Notes: generated by a model not told the origin, from the sequence alone. Positions 52,649 to 62,403 are shown, numbered from the stretch's first letter. The stretch: 64,000 nt of DNA from Burkholderia glumae LMG 2196 = ATCC 33617 (GCF_000960995.1 NZ_CP009435.1:3224001-3288000); one strand, 5' to 3'. Made by a program: numbers and translations.

Positions 52649-52798
52649 TCAGTCGCGCGGCGTTCGCCGCGCCGGCTGGCGGACCCGCACCGGCACCAGC
52701 CGCTGCTGCAGGCCGCCGCGCAGCAGATCGCGCGCACCCACCACACCCATCAGGCCGACCACGGCCGCCAGACCCAGCATCACCCAGTGCGCGCTCAT
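52649..52798 (-). CDS. Small hypothetical membrane protein
   Basis: 49 aa. The ATG at 52798 is followed by one hydrophobic segment (SAHWVMLGLAAVVGLMGVVG) and a basic tail (RVRQPARRTPRD). A weak GGAGAA lies upstream. A GC-rich hairpin at 52549-52573 follows about 75 bp after the stop. It lies on the same strand as, and 128 bp downstream of, the LysR gene of the efflux locus. No family is recognised. Only the hydrophobic-basic layout and codon use support it. Confidence 0.45.
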   Translation of the reverse strand: MSAHWVMLGLAAVVGLMGVVGARDLLRGGLQQRLVPVRVRQPARRTPRD

Positions 52799-52926
52799 CG
52801 CATTTCTCCGTCAGTCCATCAGTGCAATGGCTCAACAGTAGCAAACCACAAAGGTTTCGAGCGTAAAAAAGTGTTGCCGAACCGAAAAGCAACGTTAAAC
52901 GCGCGGCCGCGCCAGCGCTGGCCCGC

Positions 52927-53868
52927 TCAGGTCGCGCGCGTGAAGCGCTGCAGCGTCTCGATGTCGGCCTCGATGATGGCCGGCAGCGACTCGCGCATGA
53001 AATCGACCCAGGTGCGAATCTTCGCGTCGAGATATTGGCGCGACGGGTACAGCGCGTAGATATTCATCACGTGAGAGCGATATTCGGGCATCACCCGCAC
53101 GAAATCGCCGGCACGCAGCCCGGCGATCGCCGTATGCAGCGGCAGCACGCCCACCCCCATGCCCTCGCGGATCGCCACCGCCAGCGCCTCGGCCACATTG
53201 ACGCAAAACGAGCGCTGGGCGGGAGGGAAATGCTCCTCGCCGTCCGGCCCGACCAGCGTCCAGTCGTCCCAGACGAAGCCGGTCGCCACCATCCCGAGGC
53301 AGGCGTGCGCGTCCAGATCCTCGGGCCGCTGCGGTACGCCATGCCGTTCGAGGTAGTCGGCCGACGCGCAGGCAACGCTGAAGGTCTCCCCCAGACGCTG
53401 CGAGACCAGCCCGGAATCGGGCAGATGCCGGTCCACCACCACCGATACGTCGAAGCCCTCGTCGAGCAGGTCGGGCAGGCGCTGCGCGAGCGTCAGGTCC
53501 ACCTGCACCTCGGGATAACGCTGCCGGTAACGCGCAATCATCGGCACCGCGTAGTGCTGGCCGAGGCTCGTCATGCTGTGGACCCGCAGCTTGCCCGACG
53601 GACGGGCATGCGCGTCGCCGGCCTCCGCCTCGGCCTGATCGACGTAGGCGAGGATCTGCTCGCAGCGCTGCAAGTAGCGCTCGCCGGCCTCGGTCAGCGC
53701 GATCCGGCGCGTGGTGCGATTCAGCAGACGCGTGCGCAGATGCGCCTCCAGGTCCGACACCGCGCGCGAGGCGTAGGCGGTGGTCGAATTCAGCTGCTGG
53801 GCGGCAGCGGTGAAGCTCCCCGCATCGACCACGCGCACGAACACACGCATGTTCTGAAGCGTATCCAT
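52927..53868 (-). CDS. LysR-family regulator of the divergent efflux operon
   Basis: 313 aa from the ATG at 53868. The N-terminal HTH (about 1-60; VVDAGSFTAAAQQLNSTTAY, SRAVSDLEAHLRTRLLNRTT) and substrate-binding domain (about 90-300; GKLRVHSMTSLGQHYAVPMI, then GMGVGVLPLHTAIAG) are complete. It is divergent from the NodT-FUSC-DUF1656-HlyD genes, like AaeR with aaeXAB in E. coli, so it probably induces efflux in response to an aromatic acid. The effector is inferred. Confidence 0.92.
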   Translation of the reverse strand: MDTLQNMRVFVRVVDAGSFTAAAQQLNSTTAYASRAVSDLEAHLRTRLLNRTTRRIALTEAGERYLQRCEQILAYVDQAEAEAGDAHARPSGKLRVHSMTSLGQHYAVPMIARYRQRYPEVQVDLTLAQRLPDLLDEGFDVSVVVDRHLPDSGLVSQRLGETFSVACASADYLERHGVPQRPEDLDAHACLGMVATGFVWDDWTLVGPDGEEHFPPAQRSFCVNVAEALAVAIREGMGVGVLPLHTAIAGLRAGDFVRVMPEYRSHVMNIYALYPSRQYLDAKIRTWVDFMRESLPAIIEADIETLQRFTRAT

Positions 53869-53960
53869 ACCGACTCCCCCTTCAATGCGAGCAAATTGTT
53901 GCACAGTACCGCAGCAATATTGTCCCAGAAAACGTAAAAATGCCTTGCGGTCTTACGGAT

Positions 53961-53989
53961 TTATTCGGAAATAGATCAAAAAATATAAT
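53961..53989 (+). promoter_or_regulatory. Promoter of the NodT/FUSC efflux operon
   Basis: A perfect -10 TATAAT (53984-53989) is 17 bp from a weak -35 TTATTC (53961-53966), in an AT-rich 158-bp gap between lysR and the NodT gene. A poor -35 with a perfect -10 fits an activator-dependent LysR target. The GTG start of NodT is 38 bp downstream. Confidence 0.55.
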
Positions 53990-54026
53990 CATTCCCGGGT
54001 CATTTTTATCCAAACGGGAGAAAATC

Positions 54027-55553
54027 GTGCAGTCTCGGGCGACAAAAGGGACACTCGCGCTGATGGTTCTTGCAATGTCATTAACAATGGCCGGCTGCGC
54101 GAGCATCGGCCGCGTTGCACCGCGGGCGTCGAAAGTCGAGCCGTCCGCACTCGATGCGGGGGCCGCCATCCGCGCCGCGAACCACGATGCCGGCTGGCCG
54201 AGCGCCGACTGGTGGCGCGCCTACGGCGACCCGCAACTCGACGCATGGATTGCGAGCGCGCAAGCGGGCAATCCGTCGCTGGCCGCCGCGCAGGCACGCG
54301 TGCGCCAGGCGCAGGCGGCGGCCGGCATCGCGCACGCCGACACGCTGCCGCAGCTCGACGGCGCGCTCTCGCTGCAGCGCAAGCATTGGCCCGACGATTA
54401 TTTCTACGGCCCGGGTACGCTCGCCGACAGCAACACCTGGAACAACAGCGGCACGCTGAACCTGTCCTACCACCTCGACCTGTGGGGCGGGGACAAACAC
54501 AACGCGGAGCGCGCGCTGGACACCGCGCGGGCCCGGGCGGCCGACGAGCGCGCCGCGCGGCTCGAACTCGAGGTCAATGTCACGCGCAGCTACATCGAGC
54601 TGGCCAGGAACTTCGCGCTGCTCGACCTCGCCCATCAGGCCTACGACCGCCAGAACGAGCTGCTGACGCTGGCCCGCAAGCGCCTGCGCGCCGGCATCGG
54701 CACCCAGCTCGAAGTCAGCCAGGCCGAGGCGCCGCTGCCCGACTACGCGCGGCAGATCGACAGCCTCGAGGAGGCCGTGCAGCTGGGCCGCCACCAGTTG
54801 GCCGCGCTGGCCGGCAAAGGCCCCGGCGCGGGCGACGCGCTGACGCGTCCGGCGCTGTCGCTGGCGGCGCCGGCGGCCCTGCCCTCGGCACTGCCGGCCG
54901 AGCTGATCGGCCGGCGTCCCGACGTGGTCGCCGCGCGTTGGCGGGTCGACGCGCAGGCGCACGGCATCGAGGTGGCGAAGGCCCGCTTCTATCCGAACGT
55001 CGACCTGCTCGCCTCGCTGGGCGGCTTCGGCGTCGGCGCCGCGTTCACCAGCTTCCTGCGGTCGATGAACGGCGGCTGGTCGGCCGGCCCCGCGCTGACG
55101 CTGCCGATCTTCGAGGGCGGGCGCCTGCGCGCGCAGCTCGGCGCCGCCTCGGCCGGCTACGACGAGGCCGTCGATCACTACAACCAGACGCTCGTCTCGG
55201 CGCTCAAGGGCATCGCCGACGATGTCGTGCGGATCCGCTCGCTCGACACGCAGCGCGAGGACGCGGCGCGCTCGGTGTCGCTCGCGCGCCGCGCCTTCGA
55301 TCTCTCGCACCAGGGCTTCAGGCGCGGGCTGACCGATTACGTGAACGTGCTGGCCGCGCAATCGCAACTGCTGCGCGCGCAGGAGAACCGCACGCGCATC
55401 GAGGCCGAACGGCTCGCCGCGCATGCCTCGCTGATGGCCGCGCTCGGCGGCGGCCTCGATGCGCCCGATCACGCGGCGGCGGCCGTCCCCGCCGCGGCCG
55501 GCGCGTCGGCCGCTGCCGCGCCCGCCCGTGCCGCCGTGCCGGCCGCCCACTGA
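54027..55553 (+). CDS. NodT-family RND/MFP outer-membrane lipoprotein (TolC-like)
   Basis: 508 aa from a GTG at 54027, six bases after GGGAG; the frame opens further upstream but without a signal peptide. The lipobox MSLTMAGC makes Cys24 the lipidated residue. Two OEP repeats follow (about 70-260 and 270-470): GNPSLAAAQARVRQAQAAAG, NLSYHLDLWGGDKHNAERAL, and RRPDVVAARWRVDAQAHGIE, LTLPIFEGGRLRAQLGAASA. It is the outer-membrane channel of the tripartite pump. The C-terminus has an Ala/Pro-rich tail. Confidence 0.92.
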   Translation: MQSRATKGTLALMVLAMSLTMAGCASIGRVAPRASKVEPSALDAGAAIRAANHDAGWPSADWWRAYGDPQLDAWIASAQAGNPSLAAAQARVRQAQAAAGIAHADTLPQLDGALSLQRKHWPDDYFYGPGTLADSNTWNNSGTLNLSYHLDLWGGDKHNAERALDTARARAADERAARLELEVNVTRSYIELARNFALLDLAHQAYDRQNELLTLARKRLRAGIGTQLEVSQAEAPLPDYARQIDSLEEAVQLGRHQLAALAGKGPGAGDALTRPALSLAAPAALPSALPAELIGRRPDVVAARWRVDAQAHGIEVAKARFYPNVDLLASLGGFGVGAAFTSFLRSMNGGWSAGPALTLPIFEGGRLRAQLGAASAGYDEAVDHYNQTLVSALKGIADDVVRIRSLDTQREDAARSVSLARRAFDLSHQGFRRGLTDYVNVLAAQSQLLRAQENRTRIEAERLAAHASLMAALGGGLDAPDHAAAAVPAAAGASAAAAPARAAVPAAH

Positions 55554-55565
55554 CCGAGGCCCGCG

Positions 55566-57782
55566 ATGTCCGCTCCCTCTTCCTCCCGCCCCGCCGCGCC
55601 GCCGGCCGACCGCTCGCGGCTGGCCGTGCTGGGCTCGGCCGTCGCCGACTGGGCGCGCACCGACGGCAACGCCTGGCTCTATCTCGCCAAGGCGCTGCTG
55701 GCGGCCTTCCTCGCGCTCGGCGTGTCGATGGTGCTCGACCTGCCCGCGCCGAAGACGGCGATGACCACCGTCTTCATCGTGATGCAGCCGCAAAGCGGCG
55801 CGATCCTGGCCAAGAGCTTCTACCGGCTCGCCGGCACCGTGGTCGGGCTGGTGGCCACGCTGGTCATCATCGGCCTGTTCCCGCAGCAGCCGGTGCTGTT
55901 CCTGCTGGCCGTGGCGCTGTGGGTCGCGATCTGCACCGCCGGCGCCGCGCGCAACCGGAATTTCCGCAGCTACGGCTTCCTGCTGGCCGGCTACACGGTC
56001 GCGCTGATCGGCCTGCCCGCCTCGCAGCAGCCCGACACGGCGTTCATGAGCGCGCTCACGCGGGCCGCCGAGATCGTGGTGGGCATCGTCGCGGCGGGGC
56101 TGGTCGGAGCGCTGGTGTTTCCTCGCTACACCGGCGAGCAGGTGCGCACCACCCTGCGCCATCGCTTCGCGTCGTTCGTCGACTACGTTGCGGCCGTGCT
56201 GTCGGGCAAGCTCGAGCGCGCCCATGTCGAAAGCCTGCATACCCGCTTCGTGGCCGACGTCATCGGCTTCGAGGCCGCGCGCAGCATGGCGGTCTTCGAG
56301 AACCACGAGCTGCGCCGCCGCAACGGCCGGCTCAGGCGCCTGAACAGCGAGTTCATGATGGCGTCGAGCCGTTTCCACGCGCTGCACCAGCTGATGAACC
56401 GCCTGCGTGCCTCGCACGAGGCGGCCGCCATCGTCGCGCTCGATCCGTACTACCGCGAGCTCGCGCCGCTACTCGAGCCGGACGGCCAGCCGGTGCTGAC
56501 GGCCGCTGGCGCCGCGCGCGTGGCCGAGCGGCTGCGCGACTATCGCGATGCGCTGCCGCAGCGCATCCTTGCCACGCGCGCCGGGCTCGAGCCCCGGCCC
56601 GGCTTTCCGCTGCTCGATTTCGACACGGCCGCGGAACTGCTCCATCGCTTCGTCTCGGACCTGCACGACTATGCGGCCACCTACGGCTCGCTCGCCAGCG
56701 AGACGCACGAACGCGAGCGCTGGATCGAACATATCGAGCCCAAGACCAACCTGACCGCCTCGCTGACGGCCGGCCTGCGTGCCGCGGTCGTCATCCTGGT
56801 GGCGGGCGCGTTCTGGATCGAGACGGCCTGGCCCAGCGGCTGGATGCTGGTGCTCAACGGCGCGGCCGTCTGCGCCCTCGCGTCGGCCTCGCCGCAGCCG
56901 AGCGCCACCGCCATGCAGATGGGGCTCGGCGCGACGCTCGGCGTGGCGATGGGCATGCTGCTGATGTTCGAGATCTACCCGCATATCGACGGCTTCCCGA
57001 TGCTCTGCGTGGCGCTCACGCCGCTGCTGTCGATCGGCCTATGGCTGGCCGTGAGGCGAAACACTGCGGCGCACGGCATGGGCTACCTGATCTTCTTCAG
57101 CTTCCTCGCCGGCCCCGACAACGTCACGCGCTATGCGCCGTCGCAGTTCATCAACGACGGCGTGGCGATCCTGCTGTCGATGCTGCTCGCCGCGCTCGCG
57201 TTCGCGATCCTGCTGCCGCCCACCACGCCCTGGCTCAAGCGCCGGCTGTTCGCCGACCTGCGCCGCCAGGTGGTGCTGGCCTGCCGGGGGCGGCTCGGCG
57301 CCAGCCTGCGCGCGCGCTTCGAAAGCGGCACGCGCGACCTGATGCACCAGGCCCACGTGCTGTCGGCCGACCAGCCGGGCGTGCAGCGCGAGGCGCTGCG
57401 CTGGATGTTCGCGGTGCTCGAGGTCGGCAACGCGATCCTCGACCTGCGCCACGAGTTGGCCGGGCTGCCGCGCGATCCGCGCTATGCCGCCACCATGCCG
57501 TGGCGCATCGCGGTGCACCGCACCCGCGCGACGATCACGGCGCTGTTCGCGACCCCCACGCCGGCAGGCTTCGACGCCGCGCTGGCCGCCAACGGCGAGG
57601 CGATCGCCGCGACGCGCCAGGCCATCGACACCTTCGCGCCGCCCGCGCAGGACCGCCACCGCCTGGAGCGCGTGCTCCGTCACCTGCATTTCGTGCGCAC
57701 CGCGCTGCTCGACCGCGAATCGCCGCTGGCGGCGCTCGACGGCCGCGCGGGCGTGCCGCTCAACCCGGGAGCTCCCTCATGA
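55566..57782 (+). CDS. FUSC-family inner-membrane efflux protein (AaeB-like)
   Basis: 738 aa. Two sets of hydrophobic segments: about 25-170 (YLAKALLAAFLALGVSMVLD, PKTAMTTVFIVMQPQSGAI) and about 395-555 (GLRAAVVILVAGAFWIETAW, GMLLMFEIYPHIDGFPMLCV), with a large cytosolic part between them, as in FUSC/AaeB/YccS proteins. It starts 12 bp after NodT and overlaps DUF1656 by four bases (ATGA). It exports aromatic carboxylates in E. coli; the substrate here is unproven. Confidence 0.93.
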   Translation: MSAPSSSRPAAPPADRSRLAVLGSAVADWARTDGNAWLYLAKALLAAFLALGVSMVLDLPAPKTAMTTVFIVMQPQSGAILAKSFYRLAGTVVGLVATLVIIGLFPQQPVLFLLAVALWVAICTAGAARNRNFRSYGFLLAGYTVALIGLPASQQPDTAFMSALTRAAEIVVGIVAAGLVGALVFPRYTGEQVRTTLRHRFASFVDYVAAVLSGKLERAHVESLHTRFVADVIGFEAARSMAVFENHELRRRNGRLRRLNSEFMMASSRFHALHQLMNRLRASHEAAAIVALDPYYRELAPLLEPDGQPVLTAAGAARVAERLRDYRDALPQRILATRAGLEPRPGFPLLDFDTAAELLHRFVSDLHDYAATYGSLASETHERERWIEHIEPKTNLTASLTAGLRAAVVILVAGAFWIETAWPSGWMLVLNGAAVCALASASPQPSATAMQMGLGATLGVAMGMLLMFEIYPHIDGFPMLCVALTPLLSIGLWLAVRRNTAAHGMGYLIFFSFLAGPDNVTRYAPSQFINDGVAILLSMLLAALAFAILLPPTTPWLKRRLFADLRRQVVLACRGRLGASLRARFESGTRDLMHQAHVLSADQPGVQREALRWMFAVLEVGNAILDLRHELAGLPRDPRYAATMPWRIAVHRTRATITALFATPTPAGFDAALAANGEAIAATRQAIDTFAPPAQDRHRLERVLRHLHFVRTALLDRESPLAALDGRAGVPLNPGAPS

Positions 57783-57982
57783 TGCCGCGAGAAATCGCCG
57801 TCCTCGACGCGTACCTGCCAACCATCGTGCTGATGTTCATCGCCGGCGCGATCCTCACCTGGATCGTCGATCGGCTGCTGTCGTTCACCGGCCTGTACCG
57901 CCTCGTCTGGCATCCGTCGCTGTTCCGCGCCAGCCTGCTCGTCTGTCTCTGCGGCGGCCTGAGCCTCGCCGTCTATCGTTGA
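57779..57982 (+). CDS. DUF1656 small membrane protein (AaeX-like)
   Basis: 67 aa; the ATG at 57779 overlaps the FUSC stop by four bases, and a second ATG follows directly. Two hydrophobic segments (VLMFIAGAILTWIVDRLLSF and ASLLVCLCGGLSLAVY) surround a basic/aromatic loop (GLYRLVWHPSLFR), as in AaeX. It is always found between the FUSC and HlyD genes of such pumps. Its job is unclear. Confidence 0.92.
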   Translation: MMPREIAVLDAYLPTIVLMFIAGAILTWIVDRLLSFTGLYRLVWHPSLFRASLLVCLCGGLSLAVYR

Positions 57983-57995
57983 AGAGAACCGAACC

Positions 57996-58943
57996 ATGCT
58001 ACTGAGAAAACTCGTCGGCTTCGTCGCGACAGCCCTGATCCTCGTCGTCGCGATCCTGATCGGCCAGCGACTGTGGGTCCACTACATGGACGAGCCGTGG
58101 ACCCGCGACGGCCGCGTGCGCGCCGACATCGTCAACGTCGCGCCCGACGTGTCGGGCGCCGTGGTCGAGCTGCCCGTGCGCGACAACCAGTTCGTCCGCA
58201 AGGGCGACCTGATCATGCAGATCGACCCGTCGCACTACGCGATCGCCGTCGAGCAGGCCAAGGCCGCCGTTGCCGCCCGCGCCGCCGAGCTGCAGATGCG
58301 CCGTGCCGACGCCGCGCGCCGCGCCGATCTCGATGCCGCGGTGGTGTCGAAGGAAAGCCGCGAGAACGCGGCGCAATCGGCCGCGGGCGCGGCCGCCCAG
58401 TATCGGCAGGCGCTCGCCGCGCTCGACGCCGCGCAGCTGAACCTGGCGCGCACGCGCGTGCTGGCGCCGGTGGACGGCTACGTCACCAACCTGAACGTGT
58501 TCCGCGGCGACTACGCGACGGCCGGCAGCGCCAAGCTCGCGATCATCGACAGCCATTCGTTCTGGGTGTACGGCTATTTCGAGGAAACCAAGCTGCCGCG
58601 CGTGCGGATCGGCGCGCCGGCCGAGATACGGCTGATGAGCGGCGGCGTGCTGAAGGGCCATGTCGACAGCATCTCGCGCGGCATCTACGACCGCGACAAC
58701 CCGCAGAGCCGCGATCTGGTGGCCGACGTCAATCCCACCTTCAACTGGGTGCGGCTCGCGCAGCGCGTGCCGGTGCGCATCCATATCGACCGGATACCCG
58801 ACGGCGTGGTGCTGTCGGCCGGCACGACCTGCACGGTGATCGTCGACGCGCGCCAGCCGGTCGCGCCGCCCACGGCCGCCGCTGCGACGGCACCGGCGCC
58901 AGCCGCCGCCTTGGCTGCGGCCACCGCGCCGGCCAGGCCCTGA
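57996..58943 (+). CDS. HlyD/AaeA-type periplasmic adaptor
   Basis: 315 aa. One N-terminal membrane anchor (FVATALILVVAILIGQRLWV) is followed by biotinyl-lipoyl-like and barrel domains: VNVAPDVSGAVVELPVRDNQ, FVRKGDLIMQIDPSHYAIAV, TRVLAPVDGYVTNLNVFRGD and FWVYGYFEETKLPRVRIG. It links the FUSC pump and NodT channel. It starts 13 bp after DUF1656. The C-terminus is Ala/Pro-rich. Confidence 0.94.
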   Translation: MLLRKLVGFVATALILVVAILIGQRLWVHYMDEPWTRDGRVRADIVNVAPDVSGAVVELPVRDNQFVRKGDLIMQIDPSHYAIAVEQAKAAVAARAAELQMRRADAARRADLDAAVVSKESRENAAQSAAGAAAQYRQALAALDAAQLNLARTRVLAPVDGYVTNLNVFRGDYATAGSAKLAIIDSHSFWVYGYFEETKLPRVRIGAPAEIRLMSGGVLKGHVDSISRGIYDRDNPQSRDLVADVNPTFNWVRLAQRVPVRIHIDRIPDGVVLSAGTTCTVIVDARQPVAPPTAAAATAPAPAAALAAATAPARP

Positions 58944-59013
58944 AACGGCGACCGGCCCGGCCGGCGCCGGCCGCCATGCGGCCCGCGGTGCGGTGGGCGG
59001 CCTTCGCCTGAAC

Positions 59014-60693
59014 TCAGGCGGCGAGCCGGAAGTGTCCGACCAGTGCCTTCAGCGCCTGCGCCTGCTCGTCGAGCGAGCGCGCCGCGGCGGCCGCCTGTTC
59101 GACGAGCGCCGCGTTCTGCTGGGTGCCGGCGTCCATCTGCTCGACCGCGCGGCCGATCTCGTCGATCCCGGCGCTCTGCTCGGTCGAGGCCGCCGAGATC
59201 TCGCCGATGATGTCGGTCACGCGCCGCACCGCGCGCACCACCTCCTCCATCGTCTGGCCGGCGTCGGTCGCCAGCTGTGCGCCGTTGGCGACGCGCTCGA
59301 CCGAGGTGCCGATCAACTGGCGGATCTCCTTGGCGGCCGTCGCCGAGCGCTGCGCGAGCGAGCGCACTTCGCTCGCCACCACCGAGAAGCCGCGGCCGTT
59401 CTCGCCGGCGCGCGCGGCCTCCACCGCCGCGTTCAGCGCGAGGATGTTGGTCTGGAACGCGATGCCCTCGATGGTGCCGATGATGTCGCGGATGCTCTTC
59501 GCGCTCGCGTCGATCTCGTTCATGGTCGCCACCACGCGGCTGACCACCGAGCCGCCCTGCTCGGCCACGTCCGACGCGTTCTGCGCGAGCGCGCTGGCCT
59601 GCCGCGCGTTCTCGGCGTTCTGGTGCACCGTGGAAGTGAGCTGCGACATGCTCGACGAGGTTCGTTCGAGCGCGACCGCCTGCTGCTCGGTGCGCTGCGA
59701 CAGGTCGAGGTTGCCGGTCGAGATCTCGCCCGAGGCCGAGGCGATTGCCTCGGCGCTGGCCGCGATCTCGCGCACCGTGCTGGCCAGCTGGCGCTGCATG
59801 TCGTCGAGCGCGTACAGCACGCTGCCGCGATCGTGCTTGGACAGCGTGACGTGGTGCGACAGGTCGCCCCTCGCGATGCCGGCCGCGATGGTCTTCGCGG
59901 TGGCGGGCTCGCCGCCGAGCTGCACCCCAAGCCGACGCACCACCCAGCCGGCGATCAGGATCGCGACCACGATCAGCGCGGCCGTCATCGCCGCGATCAT
60001 CAGGAACGAGGCATGAAAGCGTGCGGTGGAGGCGTCGCGGGTGGCCTTGGCGGCCTCGCCGCAGGCGGCGACCAGCGCGTCCACCTGCTTCTCGAGCTTG
60101 CCGGTCTCGACCAGCAGCGAGACGTCCTGGGTGCCGACCTGCCAGTTCATCTGCGACAGATCCAGCGGCTGCTGCTTGACGAGCGTCACGAAATCGCGCA
60201 AGTGCCCACTCCAGCCCGCCACCGCCTTGCTGAACGGATCGAGCGCGGCGCGTTCGCCCGGGGCCGTGTAGCGCTGCAGCACCTTGATTTCGCTGATGAT
60301 GCCGACGAGCGCCTGCTCGATGTCGTTGCCGAGATCGTCGCGCTCCTTCGCGGTGGTCGCGGTCAGCAGCATCTTCTGCGCACGGCTCGCGCGCAGCACG
60401 TGGGCCCGCACCGTCTCGGCCGCGTTGCTCGCCACGTGCCCCTGCGCATAGACCGAGCCGATCGAGTCGTCGAGCTTGCTGATCTGCCAGAGCGAGAACA
60501 ATCCGATGGCGAGCGTGCCGATCAGCACCACCGCGAACGCGGCGAACAGCGTCGCGCGCACCGACCACGCGCGCGCGGGCCCGGTGCCGGCGTGCCGCGG
60601 CGCGCGTGGTGGGCGGGTCCGCGCGGCCGGCGTGGCAGCGCCTGCCGGGCCGCGGTCCGTTACCGGTCGAGCGCGCAGCGAAATCCCCATCAT
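59014..60693 (-). CDS. Methyl-accepting chemotaxis protein
   Basis: 559 aa from the ATG at 60693, preceded by GGGGAG. Two membrane segments (FAAFAVVLIGTLAIGLFSLW and MIAAMTAALIVVAILIAGWV, about residues 52 and 238) enclose a helical periplasmic four-helix-bundle sensor. HAMP-like and signalling domains follow; the conserved hairpin region is EAARAGENGRGFSVVASEVR with SLAQRSATAAKEI. No CheR-binding NWETF-like tail is seen (ends LVGHFRLAA). Ligand unknown. It is a class-36H-type receptor acting through CheA/CheW. Confidence 0.94.
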   Translation of the reverse strand: MMGISLRARPVTDRGPAGAATPAARTRPPRAPRHAGTGPARAWSVRATLFAAFAVVLIGTLAIGLFSLWQISKLDDSIGSVYAQGHVASNAAETVRAHVLRASRAQKMLLTATTAKERDDLGNDIEQALVGIISEIKVLQRYTAPGERAALDPFSKAVAGWSGHLRDFVTLVKQQPLDLSQMNWQVGTQDVSLLVETGKLEKQVDALVAACGEAAKATRDASTARFHASFLMIAAMTAALIVVAILIAGWVVRRLGVQLGGEPATAKTIAAGIARGDLSHHVTLSKHDRGSVLYALDDMQRQLASTVREIAASAEAIASASGEISTGNLDLSQRTEQQAVALERTSSSMSQLTSTVHQNAENARQASALAQNASDVAEQGGSVVSRVVATMNEIDASAKSIRDIIGTIEGIAFQTNILALNAAVEAARAGENGRGFSVVASEVRSLAQRSATAAKEIRQLIGTSVERVANGAQLATDAGQTMEEVVRAVRRVTDIIGEISAASTEQSAGIDEIGRAVEQMDAGTQQNAALVEQAAAAARSLDEQAQALKALVGHFRLAA

Positions 60694-61053
60694 CGAATTC
60701 TCCCCGTCCTGTTGCTGCGCCGGATCGATCGGCTCCGGCTTCACCGTTCGGCCGAGCCGCGGGTCTGCGGCATGGCCCTTTTCGTGCGTGTCGTCACGAA
60801 TGAACACCTTGACGGCATGCACCATTTTTTTCTTGAGTCCGGGTCATCACCGGTTGTCAGAAGTTCAATGATCTCACCCGATTTTTTTGACCGCTACCCT
60901 CGCAGCGGCCCCGGCAGCAGGACGCGCGCCATGCTGGCCGATTCGCGATAAAACTTGTCATGACAATTCACGCAAGCCAACCTACACTGCCTTCGCAATC
61001 TCAAAAATCGACCCACCCGCCCGGCCCCGGCCGGGCCCCCAGCCCGCTCGCTC
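60694..61053. other. Divergent region (360 bp) between the chemoreceptor and the fsr-like gene, with a perfect 12-bp palindrome
   Basis: No gene is supported. TTGTCATGACAA (60955-60966) is a perfect palindrome about 90 bp before the fsr-like ATG and resembles operators of GntR/HutC-type regulators in form. A T7 run occurs at 60825-60831 and another at 60882-60888. The promoters of both genes should lie here, but no clear -10/-35 pair stands out. Confidence 0.5.
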
Positions 61054-62301
61054 ATGCAAACCAGTCTCGACACCCCCCCGTCCGTGACCGGCAGCGCGCC
61101 CGCCGCCACGGCCGCGGCGCCCGCTCGCACCGATTACCCGGTGCTCGGCGCGATCAGCTTCTCGCACCTGCTCAACGACATGATTCAGTCGTTGATCCTC
61201 GCGATCTATCCGATGCTGAAGGCCGACTTCGCGCTGTCGTTCGCGCAGATCGGCCTGATCACGCTGACCTACCAGATCACCGCCTCGCTGCTGCAGCCGC
61301 TGGTCGGGCTCTATACCGACAAGCGGCCGCTGCCGTTCTCGCTGCCGGTGGGCATGGGCTTCACGCTGTCGGGGCTGCTGCTGATGTCGGCCGCGCCGAG
61401 CTTCGGCCTGCTGCTGGTGGCCGCCGCGCTGGTCGGCTGCGGCTCGTCGGTGTTCCATCCGGAATCGTCGCGCGTCGCGCGGCTGGCCTCGGGCGGCCGC
61501 CATGGGCTCGCCCAGTCGCTGTTCCAGGTGGGCGGCAACGCCGGCTCCTCGCTCGGGCCGCTGCTGGCCGCGCTGGTGATCATTCCGCACGGGCGGCCCA
61601 GCATCGCCTGGGTGTCGGTGGCCGCGCTGGTGGCGATCGTCGTGCTGACCCGGATCGGCCGCTGGTACCGGCGCCAGCCCGCGCGCCATAAAAAGACGGC
61701 CGGCGCGCGCCATGCGTCGCTGTCGTCGCGGCAGGTCGCGTTCGCGCTCGCCGTGCTGATGGTGCTGGTGTTCTCGAAGTACTTTTACCTGGCCAGCATC
61801 AACAGCTACTTCACCTTCTACCTGATCGACAAGTTCCACCTGAGCGTGCAGGCCGCCCAGCTGCACCTGTTCGTGTTCCTCGCGGCGGTGGCGGCCGGCA
61901 CCGTGATCGGCGGCCCGATCGGCGACCGCATCGGCCGCAAGTACGTGATCTGGGCCTCGATTCTCGGCGTCGCGCCGTTCACGCTGGCGCTGCCGCACGC
62001 GAACCTGCTCTGGACCAGCGTGCTGACCGTGATCATCGGCCTGGTGCTGGCCTCGGCGTTCTCGGCGATCCTCGTCTACGCGCAGGAGCTGATTCCCGGC
62101 AAGGTCGGGACCGTGGCGGGCCTGTTCTTCGGGCTGTCGTTCGGAATGGGCGGGATCGGCGCGGCCGTGCTCGGCGATATTGCCGACGCGAGGGGCGTGA
62201 GCTACGTCTACCAGCTCTGCGCGTACCTGCCGCTGCTCGGCGTGCTGACGGTGCTGCTGCCCGACGTGGAGGGAAAGCGGGCGGCCGGCCGCGCCGCCTG
62301 A
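61054..62301 (+). CDS. MFS exporter, fosmidomycin-resistance (Fsr) type
   Basis: 415 aa with twelve hydrophobic segments. It closely follows E. coli Fsr in layout: GAISFSHLLNDMIQSLILAI in TM1, FAQIGLITLTYQITASLLQP in TM2, GCGSSVFHPESSRVARLASG and GLAQSLFQVGGNAGSSLGPL in the middle, and DRIGRKYVIWAS later. It exports fosmidomycin-like phosphonates when overexpressed in E. coli; the natural substrate is not known. Long Ala/Thr-rich N-terminus before TM1. Confidence 0.9.
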   Translation: MQTSLDTPPSVTGSAPAATAAAPARTDYPVLGAISFSHLLNDMIQSLILAIYPMLKADFALSFAQIGLITLTYQITASLLQPLVGLYTDKRPLPFSLPVGMGFTLSGLLLMSAAPSFGLLLVAAALVGCGSSVFHPESSRVARLASGGRHGLAQSLFQVGGNAGSSLGPLLAALVIIPHGRPSIAWVSVAALVAIVVLTRIGRWYRRQPARHKKTAGARHASLSSRQVAFALAVLMVLVFSKYFYLASINSYFTFYLIDKFHLSVQAAQLHLFVFLAAVAAGTVIGGPIGDRIGRKYVIWASILGVAPFTLALPHANLLWTSVLTVIIGLVLASAFSAILVYAQELIPGKVGTVAGLFFGLSFGMGGIGAAVLGDIADARGVSYVYQLCAYLPLLGVLTVLLPDVEGKRAAGRAA

Positions 62302-62403
62302 CGGCGCGGCGGCACTCGCGCGCCGCGCCTTCATCGAAGGCGGGCGCCGGCCTGACCGGGGGCGGCCCGAACCGGCCGCCGGCGCGGCCGGCGGCACGCC
62401 TGC

